64,000 nucleotides of DNA from JACQQW01 sp964520655 (lineage in GTDB: Bacteria; Omnitrophota; Gorgyraeia; Zapsychrales; Fredricksoniimonadaceae): NCBI GenBank assembly GCA_964520655.1, contig CAZFNI010000009.1:1-64000 (forward strand), in the 5' to 3' direction. Every line of letters starts with the position of its first letter. The first letter of the stretch is position 1. Shown here piece after piece: positions 17,186 to 25,265 of the stretch. The notes under the pieces were generated by a model. The model saw only the letters and a program-made list of their open reading frames with translations, had not been told where the DNA came from and made no database searches. Position numbers and translations under genes: made by a program.

Positions 17186-18289
17186 TTAGATCAATCGCAC
17201 CGCGATCTCATCGAGGACCAGCCGCCCTTTGATCGTCGAAAGAATGCGTTGTTGGTCTTTCTGCAAAAATCCTTCATCGATCAGCGCTTGCAATGTTCGT
17301 TGCTGCACCGGCGTTAACACAAGACCATGTTTCCTCTCGATCTCATTAACAACAACGCCTTGATTCATGCGCAGTCCAAAGATCAGGTCCTCACTCAATC
17401 GCGTCTGCGCTGATAAAAACTCTTCGCCCGCGATGGCGTGGCCTTGTGCATTGACCGCGTCGATATATTTCGGCAATGTCGCTTCATTCCAATAACGCCG
17501 CCCTGACAACAGCCCGTGCGCGGCCATGCCTATCCCGATATAATCTTTACCCTGCCAATATGCCAGATTATGGCGTGAGGCAAAACCTTCCCGGGCGAAA
17601 TTGCTGACCTCATATTGCTTGAGTCCCCGCGACTCCAAGAACTGCGTGACAAAAACATAATCGTCAGCCAATTTCTCGTCGCTATCTAATGCAACCGCTT
17701 TCGCGTGAAAACGACTGTTGGGCTCGATCGTTAACGTGTAGATCGACACATGCTGCGATCCAAGCGCTGCAAGAACCTCTAGATCAACCTCAAGTTCTCC
17801 TCGAGATTGACCAGGGAACCCATACATAAGGTCAACATTGATATCCTTAAACCCCGCGTCGCGGAGATACCTGTATGCCTGATGGGCCATGGCGCTGTTG
17901 TGGGCGCGCCCCAAAAAATTCAAATACGCATCGTTCCAAGTTTGCACCCCCAAACTTACCCTGTTAAAACCAAGGCGTTTTAGATCATTTGTGTAACCAG
18001 CGCTTACCCCCTCAGGGTTGAGCTCGATCGAAACGGATGCATCATCCGCGATATCGAAATTATCTTTTAACGCATTTATCACGCGCGATATTTGCGCAAT
18101 TCCCAAAAAGTTCGGTGTGCCTCCTCCAAAATAGATCGTATCGATCTTTTCATTTTTGTATCGCAGCATTTCTTTTTCAAGCGCCGCTAGATATTCATCC
18201 GCGCGATGCGCAGCACCGACGGAGATCGCAAATGAACAAAATAAACATTTTTTAAAACAGAATGGAATGTGGATGTAGAGTGATCTCAT
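17186..18289 (-). CDS. hemW: HemW-like radical SAM protein (coproporphyrinogen oxidase-like heme chaperone)
   Basis: The 367-residue protein carries the radical-SAM cluster motif CFKKCLFC in HIPFCFKKCLFCSF (residues about 7-19), followed by YFGGGTPNFL and the SIELNPEG glycine-rich segment. The length and the C-terminal winged-helix-like domain (from about residue 300) match HemW, which hands heme to respiratory enzymes, rather than true HemN. It is transcribed alone and convergent with the polyprenyl synthase. The upstream sequence is very AT-rich with TATAAG about 13 nt before the ATG and no clear Shine-Dalgarno sequence. Confidence 0.85.
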   Translation of the reverse strand: MRSLYIHIPFCFKKCLFCSFAISVGAAHRADEYLAALEKEMLRYKNEKIDTIYFGGGTPNFLGIAQISRVINALKDNFDIADDASVSIELNPEGVSAGYTNDLKRLGFNRVSLGVQTWNDAYLNFLGRAHNSAMAHQAYRYLRDAGFKDINVDLMYGFPGQSRGELEVDLEVLAALGSQHVSIYTLTIEPNSRFHAKAVALDSDEKLADDYVFVTQFLESRGLKQYEVSNFAREGFASRHNLAYWQGKDYIGIGMAAHGLLSGRRYWNEATLPKYIDAVNAQGHAIAGEEFLSAQTRLSEDLIFGLRMNQGVVVNEIERKHGLVLTPVQQRTLQALIDEGFLQKDQQRILSTIKGRLVLDEIAVRLI

Positions 18290-18327
18290 TTTTAAAAAAA
18301 TTCTTATAAAAATATTTCAAAAACTTT

Positions 18328-18355
18328 TTGAATCTTCATGCACCTGTGCTAATAT
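18328..18355 (+). promoter_or_regulatory. Promoter of the Lys-rich minigene
   Basis: TTGAAT (18328-18333) and TAATAT (18350-18355) are separated by 16 nt; each matches sigma-70 consensus at four of six positions. Transcription would start near 18362, about 33 nt before the minigene ATG. Confidence 0.5.
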
Positions 18356-18394
18356 TTTATTAATTAAATCAATCCTGAAGAAAGGAGAGACATC

Positions 18395-18445
18395 ATGGCT
18401 ACCAAGAAAAAAACAGCAAAAAAGAAAACAGCAAAAAAGAAGTAA
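18395..18445 (+). CDS. 16-residue Lys-rich basic peptide (histone H1 tail-like)
   Basis: ATG at 18395 opens a 16-codon frame, MATKKKTAKKKTAKKK, ending in TAA. It is preceded by AAAGGAG at ideal distance, by a promoter-like pair upstream, and is followed 23 nt later by a perfect 13-bp terminator hairpin, so all the signals of a complete gene surround it. In frame there is a stop 27 nt upstream, so it is not the end of a longer protein. The TAKKK repeats resemble the tails of bacterial H1-like proteins such as chlamydial Hc1, which bind DNA. A nucleic-acid-binding role is inference. Confidence 0.6.
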   Translation: MATKKKTAKKKTAKKK

Positions 18446-18468
18446 TCTGTTTTCAACATTTATTGCAT

Positions 18469-18498
18469 AAAACCCTCTAAAGTAATTTAGAGGGTTTT
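18469..18498. terminator. Bidirectional terminator between minigene and tatC
   Basis: AAAACCCTCTAAA (18469-18481) pairs perfectly with TTTAGAGGGTTTT (18486-18498) around a 4-nt loop. A-runs and T-runs at both ends make it usable from either strand. It overlaps the tatC stop codon at 18487. Confidence 0.85.
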
Positions 18499-19197
18499 AT
18501 GTTTATAGACCAACCGCACGACCAGTATCCCCAATTCATACAGCACAATCAACGGTACAGCCAATAAACATTGCGACGCCACATCCGGCGGCGTTAAGAC
18601 CGCAGCCACGATCAAAATAATGACGATCGCATGCCGGCGCTTCTGCCGCAAGAATTCCGGCGTGGCAATACCGATCTTGGCCAAAAATCCCAGAACCAGA
18701 GGCAACTCAAACGTCACACCAAAAGACAATACCATATTCCCCAAAAATCCCAAGTAACTGTCGACGCTGATCATTGGTCTTAGATCCGGTGAAGAAAAAC
18801 TCATCAGGAACCGGTAAGCCATGGGCACCGCGACAAAAAACGCGAACGCAACTCCTGCCAGAAATAATAGCAACGACAAAGGCCCTACAACCAGAATGAA
18901 CTTGCGTTCATGCGGACGCAGTGCTTTACCCACGAACGACCAAAGATGATATAAAAGATAGGGAGAAGCAACAACCGCCGCCATCACGACCGTTGTGATC
19001 ATTACCGCAGAGAACGCCCCTCCGGGGGAAGTGAACACCAGCTGCCCGGCCGGCTTGATGATCCAGTGCAGCGCCTGATCCGCGTAATTAAAACACACGA
19101 AGGCCGCTAAAAGAAAAACGCTCACAGATCTGATAAAGCGTGAGCGTAATTCATTAAGGTGTTCGAAAAAAGCTTTTAAGAAATCGTTGGACGTCAC
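18487..19197 (-). CDS. tatC: Twin-arginine translocase subunit TatC, GTG start
   Basis: TatC is the substrate-binding core of the Tat pathway that exports folded, often cofactor-containing proteins. The 236-residue protein has six predicted membrane segments, the N-terminal HLNELRSRFIRSV motif and a SFGVTFELPLVLGFLAKIG stretch in the conserved fifth-segment region. The start is GTG at 19197, directly abutting the tatA TAA stop, so translation is coupled to tatA. I found no tatB in the window; the two-gene set may be a minimal TatAC system. Confidence 0.95.
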   Translation of the reverse strand: MTSNDFLKAFFEHLNELRSRFIRSVSVFLLAAFVCFNYADQALHWIIKPAGQLVFTSPGGAFSAVMITTVVMAAVVASPYLLYHLWSFVGKALRPHERKFILVVGPLSLLLFLAGVAFAFFVAVPMAYRFLMSFSSPDLRPMISVDSYLGFLGNMVLSFGVTFELPLVLGFLAKIGIATPEFLRQKRRHAIVIILIVAAVLTPPDVASQCLLAVPLIVLYELGILVVRLVYKHKTL

Positions 19198-19371
19198 TTA
19201 AGATTTTTCTACAGGCTTCTCAATTTCGGCTTTAGTATCATTCAAGTTTTTTTTGAATTCACGGATCGCCTTGCCGATAGCCGCACCCATTTCCGGCAAC
19301 TTAGCCGGACCAAAGAATATCAAAAACACGATCAAGATCAAGATGAGTTCTGGAATACCAATGCGTCCCAT
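19198..19371 (-). CDS. tatA: Sec-independent translocase subunit TatA
   Basis: The 57-residue protein begins MGRIGIPELILILIVFLIF and continues with FFGPAKLPEMGAAIGKAIREF. This is the classical TatA layout: a short membrane helix, the FGPxKLPE hinge, an amphipathic helix and a charged tail (KAEIEKPVEKS). It forms the oligomeric channel element of the Tat system. A GGAG lies just before the ATG. A strong promoter is 39 nt upstream, and tatC follows without any spacer. Confidence 0.95.
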   Translation of the reverse strand: MGRIGIPELILILIVFLIFFGPAKLPEMGAAIGKAIREFKKNLNDTKAEIEKPVEKS

Positions 19372-19409
19372 ATCTGCTCCATTTGTTAGCGGCGGTTTAA
19401 ACTAAAGTT

Positions 19410-19438
19410 ATTCTATAAGGAATCCGCCGCCTGGTCAA
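19410..19438 (-). promoter_or_regulatory. Promoter of tatAC
   Basis: TTGACC (19438-19433) is followed after exactly 17 nt by TAGAAT (19415-19410). Both hexamers match consensus at five of six positions. The leader to tatA is about 32 nt and contains a GGAG ribosome-binding site. Confidence 0.75.
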
Positions 19439-19473
19439 GAACGCTTCGCAGCCGGATTATTTTCCCTCACCCC

Positions 19474-19502
19474 TTGCCAAAGCAGCATTCTTATGTTACA
19501 TT
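19474..19502 (+). promoter_or_regulatory. Promoter of a candidate small RNA
   Basis: TTGCCA (19474-19479) and TACATT (19497-19502) are 17 nt apart on the plus strand. No open reading frame of coding size begins downstream before the terminator at 19562-19597. Confidence 0.5.
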
Positions 19503-19508
19503 AACTGT

Positions 19509-19597
19509 AGATGAAGGAGGGTCAAAGATAGCGCAAGCGGTTTGAGGCCTATCCCCTTACCAAAGCCACCCAGAGAACCTGAGTGGCTTTTCTTATT
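19509..19597 (+). ncRNA. Candidate small structured RNA with intrinsic terminator
   Basis: Downstream of the promoter at 19474-19502 a transcript of about 90 nt would contain a nested hairpin. AAGG (19514-19517) faces CCTT (19555-19558), TCAAA (19522-19526) pairs with TTTGA (19541-19545), and CGC/GCG closes an AA loop inside. A terminator stem follows (AAAGCCAC at 19562-19569 with GTGGCTTT at 19583-19590) and then TCTTATT. It lies antiparallel to pgi and tatA. I recognise no known RNA family (not SRP, 6S, tmRNA or a familiar riboswitch). The terminator may also serve pgi weakly. Confidence 0.45.
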
Positions 19598-19598
19598 G

Positions 19599-20867
19599 CT
19601 ACCCCTTTAACAACGCGAACATCTTCTTCTTATACGCTTCCACACCAGGCTGGTCGAACGGATTGACCCCTAATATATATCCGGAGATCCCGCAGGCTTT
19701 CTCAAAAAAATAGTACAAATGCCCTAAATGGAACGCATCCGCCCGGCATAAAGTGATCGTCATATTGGGGGTTTTGCCCTCAAAATGAGCTGCCGCTGTC
19801 CCTTCATAAGCTTTTTTATTCACGAAATCAAAACCCTTGCCTGCCACATAGTTAAAGCCGTCCAAATCTTCTTTTTCTGTGGGGATAAGAACCTCGTGAG
19901 AAGGCTTATCAATGGCCAAAAACGTCTCAAACAGGATACGTTCGCCATCCTGCATATATTGTCCCATGGAGTGCAGGTCAGTGGACATGATCAAAGAGGC
20001 CGGGAATATCCCTTTGCCTTCCTTGCCTTCGCTTTCTCCGAATAACTGCTTCCACCATTCCGCCACAAAGAACACATTGGGATAAAAGGATGACAAGACT
20101 TCGATCTTTTTGCCTTTGGCGTAAAGCACATTACGGGCCGCGGCATAACGATAACACGTATTCTTGTCCAGGTCGCAAACAGCATATTCTTTCTGTGCCG
20201 CGCGGGCCCCGTCCACAAAGCTTTTGATATCAACCCCGCTTAACGCCAGGGGCACAAGACCGACGGGTGTAAAGATCGAGAAACGTCCTCCCACATCATC
20301 GGGGATGACAAAACTTGTAAAACCTTCCTTGTCCGCGATCTTGCGCAGGGCTCCTTTTTTCTCATCAGTGACGCAGATGATCCTTTTTTTGATCTCTGCA
20401 GCAGGATATTTCTTGGCCAGCAATTCTTTCACTGCGCGAAACGCAATAGCCGGCTCGGTTGTCGTTCCCGATTTAGAGATCACCACCACTGTAGGGTTCT
20501 TGTGTTCCAGTATCTTTAAAAGGTCATGCAGATAATCACTGGAAATATTGTGGCCGGCATAGTAGAGCGGCAGCCGCGTGACCCCGCCTAAGAATTCGAC
20601 CGAGGCGCGGATACCTAAATATGAACCGCCAATACCGATAGACACTATGCAGTCGGAATGTTTAGCCACATCCGACGACAGCGCGGTCAACTGGGCGATC
20701 AGCGCATCGGGAATATTCGCAGGAAGATCCACCCACCCTAAGAATTCACTGCCCTTGCCGGTCTTCTGATGCAATTGGTCATGCGCCCGCTTAACATCCA
20801 CGCCAAGCGCGTTTATTTCGTCTTTGGAGACGAAACCGTTTAAGTAATCCGTGTTAAGTGAGATCAT
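19599..20867 (-). CDS. pgi: Glucose-6-phosphate isomerase
   Basis: Pgi interconverts glucose-6-phosphate and fructose-6-phosphate. The 422-residue protein is the short bacterial form. It carries SIGIGGSYLGIRASVEFLGG near residue 77, the sugar-phosphate binding segment SKSGTTTEPAIAFR, the GKGIFPASLIMSTDLHSMGQY region and the late QPGVEAYKK motif with the catalytic lysine. It overlaps the preceding MORN gene by 4 nt and is the last gene of the nifS-bio-mnmA run. Confidence 0.96.
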   Translation of the reverse strand: MISLNTDYLNGFVSKDEINALGVDVKRAHDQLHQKTGKGSEFLGWVDLPANIPDALIAQLTALSSDVAKHSDCIVSIGIGGSYLGIRASVEFLGGVTRLPLYYAGHNISSDYLHDLLKILEHKNPTVVVISKSGTTTEPAIAFRAVKELLAKKYPAAEIKKRIICVTDEKKGALRKIADKEGFTSFVIPDDVGGRFSIFTPVGLVPLALSGVDIKSFVDGARAAQKEYAVCDLDKNTCYRYAAARNVLYAKGKKIEVLSSFYPNVFFVAEWWKQLFGESEGKEGKGIFPASLIMSTDLHSMGQYMQDGERILFETFLAIDKPSHEVLIPTEKEDLDGFNYVAGKGFDFVNKKAYEGTAAAHFEGKTPNMTITLCRADAFHLGHLYYFFEKACGISGYILGVNPFDQPGVEAYKKKMFALLKG

Positions 20868-21529
20868 TTCTTGCCTGCTGGTCTTTTACTGGTTGAATTG
20901 CTGACTGAGGGCACCTTCCCTTGCAGATCAGCGGCTGTGGCCGGTGCGACCAAGTCATCCTTGGTGTAATCCCTGCGCCCGGTCAATTCGCCGTTGTTAT
21001 ATTTTTCCTCGGAGAGGATCTTGCCGTTTTGATCGTAGCTTAACACCGTCCCGTCAAGAATACCGTCGCGGTAATTGAGAACCTTGCTTAATGCGCCCGA
21101 CTTAAAATAGATCTTCTTCTCGCCGTCAAGATTCCCGGCAGAATAATTCGAGATATTTTCCAGCTCGCCAGTTTCATAATAGCGTTTGGAGACGCCGGTC
21201 AGATTGTTGCCGTTGTATACAGATTCGCTCTGCAGGCCGCTGTTCTCATAATAGGTCCTGTTGGGGCCGTTGCGCTTGCCGTCGATATAAACAGAATAGT
21301 CTTTCAGGGCACCGGAAGGATAGAACGTTCGGACCTCACCATCCAAGCGATAGGAACGGTAATGCTCTTCACGCAGCAAAGCCCCTGTTTTATCATAAAC
21401 TTTCCACGGGCCTTCAGCAGGCGGCTGTGTGTCGCGCGCTTCTGCCGCCTGGCGGGCAGGATCTGTTGCCGCAAACAGGCTGGGCACAAACACAACCATC
21501 AAGCACAATGTCGCTAATATTCTGTTCAT
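20864..21529 (-). CDS. Secreted MORN-repeat (YwqK-like) protein
   Basis: The 221-residue protein has a signal peptide (to about residue 21, LFAATDP). About seven tandem MORN_2-type repeats of roughly 22 residues follow, with the pattern YY-x-x-G-x-L-x-x-x-x-x-Y-x-x-G-x-L-x-G (for example YYETGELENISNYSAGNLDG). It ends in a basic tail, SNSTSKRPAGKK. Such repeats form beta-hairpin ladders; the name antitoxin YwqK attached to the family is not evidence of toxin-antitoxin function. It is translationally coupled to pgi (4-nt overlap) and lies 29 nt after mnmA. Role unknown. Confidence 0.8.
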   Translation of the reverse strand: MNRILATLCLMVVFVPSLFAATDPARQAAEARDTQPPAEGPWKVYDKTGALLREEHYRSYRLDGEVRTFYPSGALKDYSVYIDGKRNGPNRTYYENSGLQSESVYNGNNLTGVSKRYYETGELENISNYSAGNLDGEKKIYFKSGALSKVLNYRDGILDGTVLSYDQNGKILSEEKYNNGELTGRRDYTKDDLVAPATAADLQGKVPSVSNSTSKRPAGKK

Positions 21530-21558
21530 GTTGGTCTCCTTGAGAAGGCACCTTTGAT

Positions 21559-22650
21559 TTACGTGATGGAACTGTCAATAATAGAACCCGCCAAAACAAC
21601 GTCCCCGTCGTAAAAAACAGCGCTTTGGCCGGGAGTAACAGACTTCTGAGGCTCATGGAATTCCACCTTGATCTTGGTGTCATCTAGCGCCGTCAAAGTC
21701 GCCTTGACTTCAGGGGAATTATAACGAATTCTGGCAGTCACTTCTATAGGATTTCGTGGAATTTGCATGCTCACCCAGTTGGCCTGGGAAGCGATGAAGC
21801 CTTTGGAGTACAATTTCTCTACAGGCCCCACATAAACTGTATTGGAAAGCCGGTCCATGTGATAGACATAAACGGGGCGACCCAAAGCGATCCCCAGCTG
21901 GTCGCGCTGGCCGATAGTGTAATAGGCCAGCCCCTTATGCTGCCCGACAACTTTTCCAGCATCGTCGACAAAAGGTCCAGGCGTATGGATGGCATCTCCC
22001 ACCCTGTCCTCTAAGAATTTTTTGTACCCTTCTTTGGGCACGAAACAAATGTCCTGGCTTTCGGGTTTCTCCGCCGTGTTTAGGCCATACTGCCGGGCCA
22101 ATTCCCGCACCTGGGGTTTTGTCAATCCGCCTAACGGGAATAATACCGAAGGCAATGTTTCTTTTTTCATGCTGTAAAGAAAATAGGATTGATCTTTCCT
22201 GGGGTCTGCGGCCTTCTTTAATAGAAAGGCTTCTTGAGCGTGGTCATATTCAACCCTGCCATAATGACCCGTGGCGATGTAGTCCGCCCCCAGGGATTTG
22301 ACTTTGTGGTAAAGCGTGCCGAATTTCAAATGCTGATTGCAGCGCACACAGGGGTTGGGCGTACGGCCGCTTAAGTATTCATTAGTAAAATCCTCAATGA
22401 TAAAATCATTGATGTCCGCCGCAAAATTAAACACATAATGCGGGATATCCAAAATTTCCGCCGCGCGCTTGGCATCGGCTATGCCGTCAATGCCGCAGCA
22501 GGAGGGCCTATCCGAGTTAGGGTGAGAAATATTAAAGCACATGGTCACCCCGACCGTCTTATAGCCCTGGGCTTTGATCATTCCCGCCACGACGGAAGAA
22601 TCCACCCCTCCGCTCATGGCCACAAAAACTGTTCTATCCTGATTTTTCAT
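21559..22650 (-). CDS. mnmA: tRNA-specific 2-thiouridylase MnmA
   Basis: MnmA thiolates U34 of Lys, Glu and Gln tRNAs. The 363-residue protein has the PP-loop SGGVDSSVV near residue 14, the nucleophilic Cys of NPCVRCNQHLKFG, the catalytic Cys of ESQDICFVP and the C-terminal beta-barrel with GQSAVFYDG. It overlaps bioA by 17 nt at its start. Sulfur for this reaction is delivered from a cysteine desulfurase, and one is encoded at the head of the same operon. Confidence 0.96.
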   Translation of the reverse strand: MKNQDRTVFVAMSGGVDSSVVAGMIKAQGYKTVGVTMCFNISHPNSDRPSCCGIDGIADAKRAAEILDIPHYVFNFAADINDFIIEDFTNEYLSGRTPNPCVRCNQHLKFGTLYHKVKSLGADYIATGHYGRVEYDHAQEAFLLKKAADPRKDQSYFLYSMKKETLPSVLFPLGGLTKPQVRELARQYGLNTAEKPESQDICFVPKEGYKKFLEDRVGDAIHTPGPFVDDAGKVVGQHKGLAYYTIGQRDQLGIALGRPVYVYHMDRLSNTVYVGPVEKLYSKGFIASQANWVSMQIPRNPIEVTARIRYNSPEVKATLTALDDTKIKVEFHEPQKSVTPGQSAVFYDGDVVLAGSIIDSSIT

Positions 22651-23893
22651 CTTTCCTAAGTAAATCGTAAATACTGTTTAAAATATGATCCAGCTGCCAG
22701 GTGCCGATCGAGAGCGGCGGCATGATCACCACCACATTGCCCAAAGGCCTTAAGATAATGCCTTTCGCCCGAAGACGCTGGCAAAGCTTGGCTCCAACCC
22801 TGTCTTGCCAAGCACCTTTTAGTTCAATACCAGCCATAAATCCGCACTGTCTGACTTCGACGACAGAGGGCAAATTATAGAACATCTTTAAACCTTTGGC
22901 CAAATGTTTTATTTTAGGCTGCAGTTTCGCTAATGTCCGTTCTTTGGTAAATATCTCCAAATTGGCCAGTGCCGCGGCACAGGCCAATGGATTACCGGTA
23001 TACGTGTGGCCGTGGAAGAAGGTTTTTTGTTCTTTATGATCAAATAAGAAACCGTCATAGACCTTTTGGGTGACAATGGTGGCGGCCAACGGCAGATATC
23101 CGCCGGTGATGCCCTTAGCCAGGCAAAGAAAATCCGGCGACACGCCTTCATGTGCGCAAGCAAACATCTTGCCCGTCCGTCCAAAACCCGTGGCCACTTC
23201 ATCAACGATCAAGAACATATCATGCGCCGTGCATAAACGGCGGAACTCTTTTAACACCCCTTTAGGCCAACAAATCATCCCCGCGGCCCCCTGCACCAGA
23301 GGCTCGACCACCAACGCAGCCACAGTTCCTGGCTTTTTCTTTAGCAGCGTTTCAAATTCTTTGACGGCATCAAACCCATGTGCCTTTAACCCATGCGTTT
23401 TAAAGATCAGGCCGCGGTATACGTGATGGAACAGGTCAATACCTCCGACGCTGACACTGCCAAGCGTATCTCCATGGTATGAATTGTTCAAATGCACCAG
23501 TGTTCGCTTCTTTGTCTGCCCTTTATTCTGCCAATACTGATAGGCCATCTTAAGCGCGATCTCAACGGCAGTCGACCCGTTGTCGGAATAAAAAACTTTT
23601 GTAAGACCTTTAGGCGCGATCTTGACTAATTCTTTGGCCAATTGTTCCGCCGGCGTATTGGATAACCCTAACAGTGTGGAATGGCTGATCTTGGCCAATT
23701 GTTTACGGATAGCGGCGTTTAACACCGGATGGCCATGCCCATGCACATTGACCCACAGCGAGGAAACCCCGTCGATATAGCGGCGGCCTTTGGTGTCATA
23801 CAAATAAACACCTTTGGCGCGCTCGATCTCAAGCGGCTCGCTAGAGGGCCAGTCTTTCATTTGCGTGAATGGATGCCAGATATGTGAACTCAT
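22634..23893 (-). CDS. bioA: Adenosylmethionine-8-amino-7-oxononanoate aminotransferase (DAPA synthase)
   Basis: BioA transaminates KAPA to DAPA in biotin synthesis. The 419-residue class III aminotransferase opens with IWHPFTQMKDWP, which is characteristic of BioA. It contains DEVATGFGRTGKMFACAHEG and the PLP lysine in CLAKGITGGYLPLAAT. It overlaps bioD by 4 nt and mnmA by 17 nt. Order and coupling with bioF-bioC-bioD make the assignment firm. Confidence 0.96.
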   Translation of the reverse strand: MSSHIWHPFTQMKDWPSSEPLEIERAKGVYLYDTKGRRYIDGVSSLWVNVHGHGHPVLNAAIRKQLAKISHSTLLGLSNTPAEQLAKELVKIAPKGLTKVFYSDNGSTAVEIALKMAYQYWQNKGQTKKRTLVHLNNSYHGDTLGSVSVGGIDLFHHVYRGLIFKTHGLKAHGFDAVKEFETLLKKKPGTVAALVVEPLVQGAAGMICWPKGVLKEFRRLCTAHDMFLIVDEVATGFGRTGKMFACAHEGVSPDFLCLAKGITGGYLPLAATIVTQKVYDGFLFDHKEQKTFFHGHTYTGNPLACAAALANLEIFTKERTLAKLQPKIKHLAKGLKMFYNLPSVVEVRQCGFMAGIELKGAWQDRVGAKLCQRLRAKGIILRPLGNVVVIMPPLSIGTWQLDHILNSIYDLLRKDEKSG

Positions 23894-24501
23894 GATAAAT
23901 AGGGAATAGTCCCCAACACCTTGACCTTGGTGATGCGCTCGATCTCTCTTGGATTGGTTCGTTCCGCCAATGATTTCTTTTTCGCACTTGTGTCGCTAAA
24001 AATGATCCCTTCGATCGTCAAGCCGTAAGCTTTGGCCTGATTGACCGTCAATACCGTATGATTGATCGTCCCCAACCCCAAACGGGAGACGATGATGATC
24101 GGGATATCAAGCATCTTGGCCAGGTCCGCGTTAAAGAATTTCTCTTTAAGCGGAGCCATCAACCCGCCCGCCCCCTCGACAAGAACAATATCGTGACGTT
24201 CACAGAGGACATTGAACGCTTTTTTGATCTTTGCAACATCAACACTCTTTCTCGCACGCTTAAATGCCAGGTGCGGGGACAGCGGTTCTTTGGCATAACA
24301 GGGATTGATCAGCTCCATGCTGTCATCAATGCCCAAACGGCTTTTGAGGAATCGCGCGTCGCTGCCGCCGCATTGCACCGGTTTCATCACACCAACATTA
24401 AACCCTAAAGACCGCAACATCACGCCCAGCGCAAGCGTCGTCACTGTTTTACCCACGTTTGTGTCCGTTGCTGTTATAAAAACCGCATTATTTTTTCGCA
24501 T
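23890..24501 (-). CDS. bioD: Dethiobiotin synthetase
   Basis: BioD closes the ureido ring of dethiobiotin with ATP and CO2. The 203-residue P-loop protein has TATDTNVGKTVTTLALG near residue 10, the substrate-site KPVQCGG, and the EGAGGLMAPL motif. Its N-terminus overlaps bioC by 14 nt and its C-terminus overlaps bioA by 4 nt. The length is normal. Confidence 0.95.
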   Translation of the reverse strand: MRKNNAVFITATDTNVGKTVTTLALGVMLRSLGFNVGVMKPVQCGGSDARFLKSRLGIDDSMELINPCYAKEPLSPHLAFKRARKSVDVAKIKKAFNVLCERHDIVLVEGAGGLMAPLKEKFFNADLAKMLDIPIIIVSRLGLGTINHTVLTVNQAKAYGLTIEGIIFSDTSAKKKSLAERTNPREIERITKVKVLGTIPYLS

Positions 24502-25264
24502 AGGCCCAGATCACCTCAAAACTCGCGCAGATCCCTTCATGATAAGGAAAATGCGTGCGGTAATATTTCTCTAATAACGCCAGCTTATTCTTCCCCAAAA
24601 AGACCGGATGCTCGCCCATGTGATTGGCCCCAATGGCCTTTAGCCATCCCAAGAGGTCCATCACATCCTTAAACTGAACCTTGATCAATTCCGCATCCAT
24701 CTGTATCTCGTTAAAATCCGCATCAGCAAGCGCAGAACGCACCGTGTCCAAAGACGGCAACGCCCTTAAAGTCACCGTCGGATCAACGCTTTTAAGGGAC
24801 AGCAATAATTCTTCACAGGTGCGTCCGCCAAACAGCGTGAGATTGATAACCCCGTCGGCTTGAAGTACCCGTTCCGCTTCCCTGAAAGCTTGAGGCAGAT
24901 CCGCCATCCACTGATATGCCAAATTAGACAGCAGAAGATCAACGCTTGATCTAGCCAGCGGCAGCCTTGCGGCATCGGCACACATCCAGTCGATCGCTTC
25001 GGCCTCATCTTGATCCCTGGCCTTTAACGCCATTCCCCAGGCGATATCAATACCAACGACACGGCTTTCAGGGAAGAAATTCTTCGCTTTGCGGGTCACA
25101 TAGCCCGTGCCGCAGCCCGCGTCCACGATCACGGACGGCTTTAACCCGACGGCCTTCTGCACAAGCTCCCGCCCGATCTCTTTATGCAAGCCGGTCAACA
25201 GATCATATTGCTCGGCCGAGTTGGAAAACGAACGGCGTATCCTGTCGGTGATCGTTCTGAACAT
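24488..25264 (-). CDS. bioC: Malonyl-ACP O-methyltransferase
   Basis: BioC methylates malonyl-ACP so that fatty-acid enzymes can build the pimeloyl chain. The protein has the SAM motif VIVDAGCGTGYVTR, the post-motif GIDIAWGMALKARD, and the BioC-like N-terminal segment RRSFSNSAEQYD. I start it at ATG 25264 (258 residues), two bases after the bioH-like stop (TGATATG), instead of the longer frame at 25315 that would overlap the upstream gene. Context with the other bio genes supports BioC over a generic methyltransferase. Confidence 0.93.
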   Translation of the reverse strand: MFRTITDRIRRSFSNSAEQYDLLTGLHKEIGRELVQKAVGLKPSVIVDAGCGTGYVTRKAKNFFPESRVVGIDIAWGMALKARDQDEAEAIDWMCADAARLPLARSSVDLLLSNLAYQWMADLPQAFREAERVLQADGVINLTLFGGRTCEELLLSLKSVDPTVTLRALPSLDTVRSALADADFNEIQMDAELIKVQFKDVMDLLGWLKAIGANHMGEHPVFLGKNKLALLEKYYRTHFPYHEGICASFEVIWAYAKK

Positions 25265-25265
25265 A

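Noticed and set aside
17114..17317. Short plus-strand frame overlapping the end of hemW
   Set aside because: It overlaps the conserved C-terminus of hemW on the other strand. No start signals and no family resemblance.
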